A DNA stretch of 64,000 nt, taken from assembly GCF_002994745.2 (NCBI RefSeq), contig NC_037094.1:9758501-9822500 (forward strand), in the 5' to 3' direction. The DNA is from Rosa chinensis. Its lineage: Eukaryota; Streptophyta; Magnoliopsida; Rosales; Rosaceae. Shown here one piece after another: positions 23,660 to 34,862 of the stretch. How positions within the stretch are numbered: the stretch's first letter is position 1; every line of letters starts with the position of its first letter. The translations under genes and the position numbers were made by a program. The notes under the pieces are model-generated. The model was not told the DNA's origin and made no database searches. It saw only the letters and a list, made by a program, of their open reading frames with translations.

Positions 23660-24309
23660 GAAAGATGACAAACTGTTAGAAAAGCCAAATGCTATTGACA
23701 AGAAACTTGAAGAAAAGCTAGCAGAGTTGGATCATACTTTTGGAAAGAAAAGAAAGGTTCTAGAGAAATAAATTAGAGATCTAGCAGAGGAAAGAAAAGA
23801 TTTGACGGAGAAGAAGAGAAGCCCTCACTATAGACTAGTATGTAAACGTATCAAGACGCTCTGACTACAGAAAATTATATATACCGCATGTCCTTGAATT
23901 CAAGGATCACATGCTTATTGTGGGCGATTTTGATTCATGGGCATGGACTCCGAGGTTATTCTCTTTCAAAAAAAAAAAAAAGAGAGGCTTTTATAGATTT
24001 TATTAGATAATGGGCATTGTGAGAAAATTAGGGAGGTGCAAATAACATATTGGTTATTTCTAAAAAGTGTATTAAGTGAGGAGGTCTAAATGCCAATTTC
24101 AAAGGTATGAATAGAAGCTCCCAATTGAAAAATGCTCTTAGGTCAATAGATATTTCAACTACCAACATTGATCTTTAGGAATTACATTAAGCATCGAGAA
24201 TTTTTTACCAAAATTGAAGAAACATTGCCATGTTTTGTAAAAAAGTGAAATTGGCAGATTCAAAAAGAAAAATATCATAAATGATTGCTCAATCATTTCT
24301 CATTTGACA

Positions 24310-24603
24310 TTTACTCATTTATAAAATATATCATCTTAGTCACTCAGCTTAGATTAGACTCCATCTTACACTCTGGTTATCAGTCTATTTTCTCGTTAAA
24401 AATGATCTCGTAATTGGCCCAATAAACGTCTTCTCGTGGTCAATACTATAACAAGTGAGTGATGAAATTGGCCTTAAATTAAAGAAGGCGTGCGGCAAAT
24501 TAGGTGATCAGTATTAAAGAAAAAAATAGAAAGAATAACCAAAGTGTAAGATGAGAGTCTAAATTAAATTACTAAAGTGTATTTTCAAAAGTGAGTGAGT
24601 AAA
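24310..24603. mobile_element. MITE with imperfect inverted repeats of about 75 bp
   Basis: The left arm TTTACTCATTTATAAAATAT and, further in, CATCTTACACTCTGGTTAT matches the right arm on the minus strand (TTTACTCACTCACTTTTG and CATCTTACACTTTGGTTAT). The element begins TTTACTC and ends GAGTAAA. Non-coding. The target duplication is not clear. Confidence 0.75.
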
Positions 24604-24820
24604 ATATTGAATGCATGAAATTTAAGCGATACTTTGTGATTTTTTGTAATTTCAAAATTTCGTGAAATATTTAAGACGATTACTGGGAATAAAGTCTTGC
24701 ATCATCGTTTGAGCACGGAGCGTATTTATATTAATTACATAGGCAGAGAAGAAAAAGAAAAGAACAGTTTTTTTATTTTTATTTTTAAATTTGAGAAAAT
24801 AAGGTGGGTCTCTTGGGTCC

Positions 24821-24960
24821 ATATTTCAACTATCAACGATGAACTCTAAAAATTTCACATTAGGTGTCACTAATCACAATATCGTTTCTAGTGAAGCATG
24901 TGAAAATTGAAAAATATATTGTTTGCTATTGCATGTACCATCGTTGGTGGAGTTGAAAAT
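24821..24960. repeat. Short inverted repeat (possible mini-MITE)
   Basis: ATATTTCAACTATCAACGATG at the left pairs with CATCGTTGGTGGAGTTGAAA at the right, giving a hairpin-capable unit of 140 bp. A related copy of the left arm lies at about 24168 (TATTTCAACTACCAACATTG). Confidence 0.5.
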
Positions 24961-26658
24961 TTTGAAATTTAGTGAAACTTGGAGGACAGGGTAAGGGATC
25001 AACGACGTCACATGAATCTCTCCTGCAGTCCTACCCCAAATGTATTTGTGTCTATATGTATGTATGTATGTATGTATGTCGCTTGCTTAGATTATCCAAT
25101 AGCACCAAAAATGAAAGACTCAAGTCAATACTCAATACCAATCATAGAGCCAGCAGCGCAGGGCAGGCAGAATTTTGGTTATACATGCATAATACATGAA
25201 ACATTAGTCCTAGGTATGCAGGAAAACAAAGATCCACTCTATAATGACCAATTGTGTTTTAAAATGCATGCTCTTCAAGAACTAAAGGAAATTAAGCTCT
25301 TCTAAAGACAATAATTAATGTCTATAAACACTTTCTGCAATGGAAGTAGTGGTCAAAAGACTCAAAACCAAGCAATTGAAATGGCCTGTTCTCAGAATAG
25401 CCAACATCCCATTTTCTGGAAAATATGGCCCTATATATATGTTGCTTGCTCAGAATCATGGGTTCAATTCATGAAGCATGTAATTCCATCACTTGTCTGT
25501 TTCCTTCATAAACAAAAACATTCCCATCTAGCTACTTATCAACTTTGTTCACTTTGGACCCTCCATGGTGTTAAATGAAATTAAATTGATGAATGGGTAT
25601 GTATGTAATGCTTGCTTGCAGTTTCTATGTACGTGGCTCTTTTTTGTTTAGAAATATCTACTGGACAATATTCTATATTCTACCACCAATCATCAGTTAT
25701 GAAAAACGTTGAGGACGGTATTGTATAATTGAGGGGAAAGACCCTATAACTCGATATGGAGGTATACCAAGATATTTTTAAACGAAACCTCATGTGCTGC
25801 ATGACAATTAGCTGGTTAATTGCATAATCAAATAGTTATATGACATATACTGTGAACTTATTGAGGGTGATTACATCTAATCTTCTTTGACTATAAAGAT
25901 TCTAATTAATTTCATGATATATAGTAAATTACTCTACAAGTCGGAATATTAGGATCCTCAAAGATGGAGAAGATCTTTCATCACGGAAGCTCAATAGCAG
26001 GAGTTGACGTAGATTAGTTAAAAGTATTGGTACACTGCCATTTTCGATATTTTTTTTGTTTAATTGCTCTAAAAAAATATCTCTCTTCAAATTGGCGTAT
26101 CATGTATCATCTTTTTGGTTTATATTTAAAATTTATTATATGTTTTAAGTTTTGAGATCGAGTATTTTGACAAATAAAGACACTTAAGGCGCGCGTGATG
26201 AAAGGGTAAGAAAGATTATATTTGACATGTAAGTCATGAAATTAAAGGCCTTACATATGTAGTTATCTCATGTTGTAGATAATTGAAGAAAACCTTTGGG
26301 ACCTATATGGCCGGAAAAAGACAAGAATAATAGAACATGTACACATGCTCACATGGGTTTTGCACATGATCGAGCTCCACTACTTAATGGAATGCGATAA
26401 TGACCAAATTTAGTAGGGTCCTAAGGTTGCCCATTATTACATTTTCTTCATATATTTTTCATGTTTTTATACTTTTCATTTCATATATTTTTCATGTTTT
26501 TATACTTTTCATTTCGTACGTAAATGTTTAGTTCATCGATCAGTAGAATACAAGGCAACTCCATTATGTAGATTCTAGCATTTATACATATATGCACACA
26601 TATATATATATATTGTCATTAAGAACTATGTACTTCTAGCTAAGCTAGCTGTAAGCTT

Positions 26659-26692
<34 letters not shown>

Positions 26693-27333
26693 TGTATACA
26701 GCTAAGGATTAACTAGGTAGATCAATCATTATATTAGTTGCTAATAGCTAGCTATGATTGAACATTGTTCCAACTGATCTTTTCAGTAGCCGTATCGCCA
26801 TGCAAATTGTAGCTGTAAAATTTTAACATATATATTATTGTTAAGGATGATGATCATTCAGGTAGGAGAAAGAATTGAAACTTTTTTTTTTCTTTCTTTC
26901 TCGATCTTTTGATGTAGTAATGATACTGTATTTTTGGTACTTATTATGATCACTTAATTTGTAAATAATACAAGATTGTTCACTTGTTTCTAAAAATAAA
27001 TCAATTCATATATGGCTTGTGATTTCAACGGTTAATTAGTGTGTATTATTTGACGTTGAGTATTGTTTGTTTAGTGATATTTTCAAAATAAGAGGTACAC
27101 TTTTGAGTTTATTGATCCACTCAATTTAGGTTTTGATACCGTGCTAACTTGTACTCAAAATATAGAAATATAGAACAAGATGATAGAAAATCATGTCAGG
27201 TTTAAACTAATATATACATGCGCTTAGAGTTCATCACATGAGCTTGGTCAACTAACTAATTAAGAACATCGAGAAAGTATTTGTAACCTTCTATACATCT
27301 TATCTCTAACTTTGTCCTCTCCCCTCCCAATCA

Positions 27334-27336
<3 letters not shown>

Positions 27337-27378
<42 letters not shown>

Positions 27379-27394
27379 TGCAATCATTTATTTT

Positions 27395-27432
<38 letters not shown>
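27337..27432. repeat. Paired TA microsatellites
   Basis: (TA)n runs at 27337-27373 and 27403-27432, separated by about 30 bp. Similar runs occur at 21840-21872 and 26662-26689. Confidence 0.95.
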
Positions 27433-27436
<4 letters not shown>

Positions 27437-27965
27437 GGTTACAAACTTGGAACATTACCTGCATAATAGAAGTACCATCTTCGATAGATAAGTTTAAAGT
27501 TTTATGCTGTCTACCATGTGGAGTTACTTCGGCTACTAGTACACATTTAATTTCTTCTTCTTTTCTCTCTATGAAGGCATTTTCATGCTAAAAAGAAGAA
27601 TAGATAGAAAAAAATGGGAAAAATTAAATTTCTAAACACATTCTAGTGATTTATGATGACTAAGAAATAAGTGGTTGCACGTGATAATAATTAATAAACT
27701 CAGTATTACAAAAAAATAAAAATGTGAGTAGATATATATAAAGAAACATGTTTGATGGCCGGGCCGCCGAACTCTCCCCACATGCATAGTAGCATTGTAT
27801 CTGAAGTAGTTTCCAATTGTCATGATAGTAAAGAGCTAGTTACTTAAAATTTAAAAGCAGGCAATCGATCAGAGTAATTAATTAAGTTTATAACTAAACT
27901 AAACCAAAACAAAGGGCACTTTGGTACTAGCAAATCACAGATGCTATGGCTAGCTAGCTGAAGTC

Positions 27966-27972
27966 TATAAAT
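27966..27972 (+). promoter_or_regulatory. TATA box of the polyglutamine peptide gene
   Basis: TATAAAT in the context TCTATAAATGG lies 90 bp before the ATG at 28056. The stretch between holds a (CA)n/(CT)n tract at about 27999-28029, a pyrimidine-rich leader typical of plant promoters. Confidence 0.65.
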
Positions 27973-28055
27973 GGACAAGTGCATGTTCCTGAAAGCAAAC
28001 ACACACACACACACTCTCTCTCTCTCTCAATCACGTTTCGAAGAGATAATTAAAA

Positions 28056-28096
28056 ATGGTTTCTAAAGTGGAAGAAGGAATGAAGAGAAGGCAAGA

Positions 28097-28129
<33 letters not shown>

Positions 28130-28268
28130 GATACAGTACAACTGCAATATCAACAAAGCAAAGGTCTGCAAATTCAAGAGGAGCAGCTCCAATCTCGAAG
28201 AGGACGGCGCTTCCACCGCCATTCTCTTGCTGGCTTGTATTGTCTGCACTCCCTCCTCGTATCCATAG
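28056..28268 (+). CDS. Small polyglutamine-containing peptide, 70 residues, function unknown
   Basis: Single exon with ATG at 28056 and TAG at 28266-28268. The order is: a charged N-terminus MVSKVEEGMKRRQEQ, a run of nine glutamines encoded almost only by CAG (a likely length-variable tract), then VCKFKRSSSNLEEDGAS, then a short hydrophobic segment AILLLACIVC ending TPSSYP. The last 35 residues look like the conserved part; I believe I have seen KFKRSSSNLEEDG-like tails in small unnamed plant proteins but cannot attach a family name. The TATA box, the leader with an AAAA-ATGG start context and isolation from other genes support a real gene. The hydrophobic segment is too short for a standard membrane anchor. 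Confidence 0.65.
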
Positions 28269-28911
28269 TTCATCGATCAAATAATAATTACATACAGCTA
28301 TAGATATATAATTACTGATGTTAAAACTAGCTAGCTAGCTAGCTAGTTTGAATATATCCTTCCGTTAATTAATTAGTACTATTTCATCGTTACTTTTCAT
28401 TCTTCTTCTTGTAACATGGTCAGTAAGAATTTCATTGTAATTAGCCTAATAATTCATTCCATATGCATGTATTTGTATCTGTAACTCTTTCTTCAGTTTA
28501 TTAATTTATATATGTGAAATTTTAGTACATATGCTCGACACTGAAGGAACTTTTGCATGCCAACTTGCCAAGCGATCGACATCCCTAATTTATAATTGAA
28601 GAATTTTCACCGTCTAATTTACATGCATGTTGTGTTTAATTCTGATAAATAAAGTAAAAAAAAAACTTGTTGAATCTGATTAATTTACTCGAACTAGTAG
28701 ATACGACTACGGATACGAGGAGACACCCGCAATATGGATTTCGTCAAAATAACTAGATCATATATATCGAGTTTCCTATTTAATTTCAAATGGTATAGCA
28801 ACATTGTTCGAAACTCCAATCACCTGTGAACTCATGCAAATAAAGTCACTCATCGAAGATTTCTCCTAAGAAGGACATCTTAAAGGGATTGAAGCCATAT
28901 TGTCAAAGGGC
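28269..28911. other. 3' flank of the peptide gene
   Basis: AT-rich, with repeated CTAG (CTAGCTAGCTAGCTAGCTAG at about 28329). It probably includes the 3' untranslated region. Nothing else seen. Confidence 0.4.
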
Positions 28912-29905
28912 AATGATATAGGGCCTCAATGAGGCCTAAGATTTGTGGCCTCAAATCCTAGGTGTCATGCCATGTAAGTAAATAAAAACTTATTTTCAAT
29001 TCCATATAATATATCTTGCCACATCATACTATTTCAACACCAACTTTACCCTTTTACATTTCCTTTTAGATGTTAGGAGGTGAATCAATTACATTAATGA
29101 ATTTAATTAGGTGAAAAAAAATATCAGCTATTAATTATATATTAATTTAAGGGATATGTTTACAGATTCTTTGATCAATATTTTTCTTCATTTAATTAAA
29201 TTTTTTCCTTTAATTTTTCTTCCCAAATGGCATTAATATATTGAATTATGTGTCAAGAAATAGACGTTAACTTTTCTTTCCAAATATTGATTAATTTCAT
29301 CAACAAAAATATAGCATTAGTAAATTGAATTTGGGAAATACTTATGTCTAAATTAAGAGGTAAGAAAAAATTACACGTTAGCAACCATTAATTAACATCT
29401 ACAATCTAAATATAAGGGAAAGACAAACAAAAAATAATAAATTCATATCTAACTTTTAAACCCTAGCTACATAAAGAGAAAACAATGAACAAAAGAATAA
29501 ATACAATTATATGAATATGTATTTTTCACATTATATTTTTAAAATTTGCAGGAACCCAACAAAGGTTGAATTCATATACATGTGTTATACAAATCTGTTA
29601 ATCAAATGTACGTGCAAATCTATTGACTAAATTTCATGAAATTTTTTCTACTCTTGATTGAAGAAAAAAAAATTGTTATTTAAATCTAAGCATGAGTGTA
29701 ATGAAAAAGAAATGAAAGAAAGCCATTTTTTTTTAGAAGAAAGCCAAAATAATTTAGAGTCATTAGATTTTGGAAGGATAAGATGGTCTTTTTCTCAAAA
29801 ATTACGTGGCATGATTTGACAAATAGGTGATTTGTGTAGATGACATGGCATGACACCTAAGATTGAGGCCACAAATCTTAGGCCTCATTGAGGCCACAAA
29901 TCATT
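28912..29905. mobile_element. TIR element of about 1 kb with palindromic ends
   Basis: The left end AATGATATAGGGCCTCAATG and the right end, reading AATGATTTGTGGCCTCAATG on the minus strand, begin inverted repeats of about 65 bp. Both contain CCTAAGATTTGTGGCCTCAA and GGTGTCATGCCATGT. Within each arm GGCCTCAATGAGGCC is itself a palindrome. The interior is AT-rich and non-coding. No convincing target duplication, so the superfamily is undetermined. Confidence 0.85.
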
Positions 29906-29991
29906 TTCCATTGTGAAAATGTCAAGTCAAGGCAAGAAGAAAAATGCTACCAAGTAGCTGTAATAGCTAGTACTCTTAGTTAGGAGAAATT

Positions 29992-30178
29992 CTTGCGTAG
30001 GGGCACCCGCACCACATCGTGGTGCGGCCCTCCAATCAGAAAAAAGAAAATTTTTCCTCTTTTCTAAAACTGCCTTGGGTTTTAATGTGAAATACTCAAA
30101 ATATTCCTCCTAGTTAAGCACTAATTAATCCGCCGCACTGTCACGTGGTGCAGGTGCCGTACGGAAGTCTCTCTCCTT
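29992..30178. mobile_element. Short MITE with strong hairpin
   Basis: The left arm GCGTAGGGGCACCCGCACCAC matches the right arm on the minus strand, CCGTACGGCACCTGCACCAC. The left arm contains a perfect hairpin, CCGCACCAC then ATC then GTGGTGCGG. TTA-like bases flank both sides, as in PIF/Harbinger (Tourist) MITEs, but that placement is tentative. Confidence 0.65.
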
Positions 30179-33100
30179 AATTAGTATCACTCTACCGTAG
30201 CTTCTGCTATTTAGTCACTCCACTTGCTATAGGGCTTGATCACTAGAGTATGAGACTACTAAAAGTACGTGCGTGACTTGACATGTGGGTCTGTTTGGCC
30301 ATAGTCAGAATATGCATGTACCTAGCTAGCTTGCATGCACCTACATATATACAGAAGACAAATTAACGTATTGATCGAGTTGAACATGGAGGCGACAACA
30401 ACGTGTTCACTGTTCTGTAACATGCATAACACATGGGGCGTTCAGCTCCCTCCATCCTATCCTAATTCATATGCAGTACGTGTCTTTTACATCAAAAAAC
30501 AAATAGTTTAAGTGGAGTATGTAGTTCGATTTGTCGAAGATGTAAATAGTGGAATGCAAGAGAGTAGTTCAAGATGCATTGTCCCAGTAGTTCAATGCAC
30601 TAGCACGCAATGCGTTATAGTAGCTTAATATGCGAGTTGTATGGCCAAAGCATTAAAGAACAATGTTTGATTAGAATTAATCAAATTCATGTTAATCCAC
30701 CACTGGGCGGTAGAGTCGTGGAAACACCTGTTTCGCAAAATGCTGCAAGCCTTGGAACCAGTGGTGGCCACAAGAACTGCATCTGCCTGCCTTTCTCGGC
30801 GCTCTTTCTGGAGATCGAAGGAGGCCGATGGTAAAACTATAGAATTGAATACTCAATGACCATAATTACGTTACTAATGCGTCCTAAAAGTTGAGCGATT
30901 CTAATTGCTGAACTAAATAGTGATCGATAATAGTGGAAGTTGAGTGTTATTCTACTGCTTCACAATTTTCACAATCAGGATTTACACCATTATAAATTTA
31001 TAATCTCAATAGATCCATGTCAGTTAATTGTGGCTAGAACCAGACACGAAATTAGGGTGGGGCTGGGTTGTGCTGAGCCCACCCCTTTTTAACTTTTTTT
31101 CTGAAAAGAAAAAAAAAAGTAATATATGCAATCAAATTCCTCAAATTAATGAATAGAGTTGAATGCTGCATTTGGGAGTAGGATCAAAAGCTGTGCAGAA
31201 AGCAGTGAGGTTGGGTTTAACCTCAATGGCCTGAGCAAGGTATGTAAATTTGGTTGTGAAATTATGGCGACTTCAATGAGAAAGGAAGAAACCCAGCAGC
31301 TCGCTAAGTGTTCTTTCTATTGCTGGCTTTCATTTCATTCTCTTTCAAGCATGCTCGTCTGTCCAACCTTGCGCATACAAATCAAGCACTTCAAACTGGC
31401 TACTATGGCTTCTTGTATATATAATTATTTACTGTTTTTGAATTATTCTGATTATCTGATATGCTTAAGTTTCGAGCTCTGGATACTCTCTAAACAACTA
31501 ATTCAGAACTCGATCAACTTCTGCAGACAGTTATAACTTTTCGTCATCTACCTAGCTAGTGGGTTTTGACAATCCCCAGATCCAGCAGAAACCAAAATTC
31601 ATCAAGCCTATCAACCCCAGCGGTTAAGTTCAACAAAGGGGAACGGACAAACTACTGAACTAGCAGCCATTAACTTCCCATAATCAAGAACCTGATAAGG
31701 CTCTAATTGTGGATCATGCTTCTTATGTAACTGTCAATTAATGTAACTGTGTAGTCTCTAGCCTTTTGATTAAACAGACTTAAAATAGTCTTAATTTGTA
31801 GGCATAGTATATATTTGGTTGATTTCATACTGACCAATACACAAGAATTTCTACCCATTAAGAAGAAGAATTTGAGGAAGAACTTAGCAACTGAAGGTTA
31901 ATTTAGTCCCCCTCAATATGATTTTCTGGTTCCGTCTTTGGCTAGAACACTAACCTCTTAAGACCGGATCCGGCCAATCCGCAGCTAAATTAAACTTTAG
32001 AACAGTCTAATAAACTCTTATGGAGTGTGCAGTAACTTTCAGATTTATTCATGTATACTGTATATATACATTCTTACAATATCAAGCTAGCTAGCACAAG
32101 GAACTAAGGAAGTCCATATCACAAATGAATTTTGATAAATATATGTTTTATTTCCTGTGTTACATTTTGTTCAAATTAACAAACATATACTCGATCTTGT
32201 TCGTTAATCATTAGTGTCAGTTGTTGTTTATTTCAAGGGTACATCAATCCAAATTTCTTGGTGCCTCATCTGCTGCAAAGCCACTGGCATATGCGTGACT
32301 CAATTTCTAGCGTATAATTGTGTCACAAGTAAAATATATATTTTAATTTTCTTGCTTCATTACATTGGTGCAATGCTACATGATAGTAATAGGCGCAGTG
32401 ACACTTGACTAAGCAATTTGAACAATAATATTTCTTGTTCCAAAACTTGATAACCAATGATGATATCAATGTTAACAATAAACCTTGGTTAGAATAATAA
32501 TTAGGAATCGAATCCATTATTGTTCAACTAAATAAAATATAATACAATTAAATGCAATAAATTAAGAAGCGTAGAGAGCGCGATGACGGCTCTATGCATT
32601 ATCATGATCGAGCACCAATTTTCACATCTATGTGTTTGTTGTTTCTCATTGTTTCAGGCATGCCGGCAATTGAAACGTTCAAATACTATTGTCATTCATT
32701 CTTTTTAAATAGGGTTGGTCTGCAAATTGCAATACATAATGGAAATGTTGATACGCCCTAAATTTACGAAGACACTTTCATGGGGGACAATCTTGTTTTA
32801 ATAGCACCCGTTTTCGAAAAATGCTATGAAAACTTTGGAATTAATATTACAGCATTGGCTGATATAGTGTTTGAAAAAATAATATGATATACGTTAGAGT
32901 ATGTTTAGCATACTCTCGATCTTGGCTCCTTAGCTATTTTAGAGAGCATGTTTAGTTATTTATTTATTTATTTTTTATCAATTTTAGCTGCTGCACTAGA
33001 TTCATAAGTGACTCTTCATTTTAATTTTTAGCTATTTCATTCGCAAATATAAAGAGCGAGATAAGATTCTCTATTATTTTTGTTAATTTAAAACTATTGG

Positions 33101-33936
33101 TTGTTTAATGTAATTTATACATACATTTAAACTACTTTTTCTTCATTTATTAAATAATATAAATTCAAAACTAGCTAAAATAAAGATAACTGGTGAAGAC
33201 ATATTTTTAAATTGGCTAGCCAAAAAAAGACTTTTGAGCTACTTTGGATAAATTTTGATTAAAAAATAGCTAGCATTGCTAAAAATGCTCTTAGAATCTA
33301 GGGTTTATAGTTTTCAACTGTTTAGGTTCATGTTATCAACAAAATAGCTTAACATTATCACTTTTGATAATCTACTTACTTTCTATAATTAGTAATATTC
33401 AGGACGGAAATTAAACGTTAAAAATTTAGACATAAAATACGGAAACGGCAAATTATAAAATTCGATATATACGTGTTTAAAACGAAATGTAATGAAGATC
33501 ACGGATGTAAAAATATAAACTAATATTTGTCATTTCTAGTAGTTATATTGAGTTAATATGACTAATAAGGCAACACATTTGATGGCTGCATTTGCGAGTT
33601 CTATAACTCAGGAATGTTTTTATTTTTTCCTCCTCCTTTTCTGCTAGTCGTTATTGCAGCTTAGCGCTACCGTATGTAATTTTCCCTATTATCAATAAAA
33701 GTTGACCTCTTCTATACAAGAAACAAAAAACATGTAGTTAATATGACTTCTAAAACATAAATTTTGAAGAAAAATCAAGGTGAATCATGCATAGTTCTTT
33801 TTAAACATTACTAGCAGGACCCACTTATATGTGTGTGGAGAGAGGTTAAAGGTAGCGGGGAACTTTTTCATACAACTAACACGATTTCTACTATTTATTT
33901 TATTTTATTATTTTGTTTTCTATTTTGGAATTTACT
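30179..33936. other. Long AT-rich spacer
   Basis: Isolated open frames (30610-30834, 31159-31536) have no family resemblance or splice-supported extension. At 32892-33297 a weak inverted-repeat pair (TTAGAGTATGTTTAGCATAC at the left, TAAGAGCATTTTTAGCAATG on the minus strand at the right) may be an old MITE. No RNA gene recognised. Confidence 0.45.
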
Positions 33937-34862
33937 GTATTATCCATACTGATTTTTTTTTTTGAGTAAATGAAGATTTCATTAATAATTGCAGGCTAAA
34001 ATGACACTTACAAATTTTCTAGAAAAAGAGAATCATGCACCATTCGCTTAAGATATCGAAACTCACTTAATCAAGGAGTCTAACAAACTACAACATTACC
34101 CTACGTACAAAGAGATAATTTTGTGTGAAAACTTCCTTTACCAATACGCTCAATTGCAGTGCCCTAGAAGCTTCCATTATCAAGATGTAAAGAGAAACAT
34201 CATAATCTGCAAGCTAAAAAACCACCTAAGTACACTCATTAGCACTCATTAAGGAACTAACAAGCATAGCTCTTTAAAAAAGAGAGGAAATTATTGGAAA
34301 TAAACAACTAAAAACTATCTAAAACCCTAGTAGCCCAAAATGGCCTAAAAGCATAGGAGCACCCAAGGCCCAGCAGACTTGGGCCGGCCCAGATCCGGCC
34401 ATCACCTTTCTAAAACAGTGTCATCGCACGCCCACCATAGACGTCGCCACTGCCATGACCACCACCAAAAGGCACCAACAAACTTATAACAACACAGCCA
34501 AACCTGAAACCCGATCAATTTGGATCACCTACGCTTCAAGCTGCCAGTAGAACTCCCCGAAGTGGCCCTCGTCGCTGACCAACTCCTGGATGAGAGAACA
34601 AAACAAACAACCTCACTTTAAAGAAGCTCTAAACCGGACCAGCGCTGAAGCCTACTATCCAAACCCCAAGCGAAGCTAGCACAGAAGCTAAACAGACCAT
34701 ATACCAACATCACCCGTCCGACATTAACACAATGTCGACAAGGCAAAGTCAGAGTGCCGCCAAGAAGAGAATCATCAAAACCTAGCCCAACCTCGTGCGG
34801 TGCGAGAGGGAGGCTAGGGTTTCAAATAGTATTGTTTAAGTGATGTATTATCCATATTGATT
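33937..34862 (-). mobile_element. Non-LTR retroposon (LINE-derived or SINE-like), minus orientation, 18-bp target duplication
   Basis: GTATTATCCATACTGATT at 33937-33954 recurs with one change (C to T) at 34845-34862. The insert (33955-34844) has a poly-T on its left, which is the poly-A tail of a minus-strand element, preceded on that strand by TTAATGAAATCTTCATTTAC. At its right it has a G/C-rich 5' head beginning near AAACCCTAGCCTCCC. No reverse transcriptase frame is present, so it needs a partner LINE. The element at 49344-50399 has the same layout. Confidence 0.88.

Larger units (their letters stand above)
19806..23664. mobile_element. Non-autonomous LTR retrotransposon (Copia-like termini) with 5-bp target duplication
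   Basis: The element is 19811-23659 (3849 bp), flanked by GAAAG at 19806-19810 and 23660-23664. The LTRs start TGTTGGAAATTTTATG and end TTTACAACA. The internal region (20497-22977, 2481 bp) has no gag, protease, integrase or reverse transcriptase frame. A purine/G-rich tract AGTGGGGGATT abuts the 3' LTR, the usual Copia layout, and fixes the orientation as plus. I could not find a tRNA-Met primer binding site next to the 5' LTR, so the priming tRNA is unknown. By structure it is a LARD/TRIM-like passenger dependent on another element's enzymes. Confidence 0.93.
19741..23862 (+). pseudogene. Coiled-coil coding fragment split by an LTR retrotransposon
   Basis: The left piece (19741-19810) encodes KKSSRAVVDDDDDQEEF and NDMKEK. 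The right piece (from 23665) encodes DDKLLEKP, KKLEEKLAELDHTFGKKRK, then a TAA at 23769-23771 and in the same frame IRDLAEERKDLTEKKRSP. If the LTR element and one copy of the 5-bp target repeat are ignored, the two pieces are in one frame, so the insertion interrupted an existing coding-like stretch. The charged heptad pattern suggests a coiled coil. I cannot name the parent gene. The internal stop shows it was or became non-functional. Confidence 0.6.
15775..24131. mobile_element. Candidate Pack-MULE: inverted ends enclosing several captured gene fragments
   Basis: The left end at 15784 (GGGAGGTTCTATTCATACCT) and the right end at 24122 (on the minus strand GGGAGCTTCTATTCATACCT) are inverted copies, alike over about 45 bp. 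They are flanked by AATTGAAGA (15775-15783) and AATTGAAAA (24123-24131), a 9-bp duplication with one mismatch. Inside are a cyclin-A fragment (16856-17728), a basic nucleolar-type gene fragment (17951-18375), a minisatellite and a coiled-coil coding fragment, all on the plus strand. Removing the nested LTR retrotransposon leaves about 4.5 kb, a reasonable Pack-MULE size. No transposase is present. Alternative: two unrelated short elements in opposite orientation; the near-match target duplication argues against this but does not exclude it. Confidence 0.6.
24132..27965. other. AT-rich spacer with small elements and microsatellites
   Basis: Besides the MITE at 24310-24603 and the hairpin at 24821-24960, it holds an ATGT microsatellite at about 25056-25079, two tandem copies of a segment of about 34 bp with TTTTTCATGTTTTTATAC at about 26448-26515, and TA runs. 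Short open frames near 24972-25578 have no recognisable product. I see no gene. Confidence 0.5.

Noticed and set aside
24972..25578. Series of open frames of 75-108 codons
   Set aside because: They overlap in different frames, include a microsatellite and resemble no known protein.
31159..31536. Open frame of 125 codons in the long spacer
   Set aside because: No recognisable domain, no supporting splice or promoter signals, and an abrupt change to AT-rich composition.
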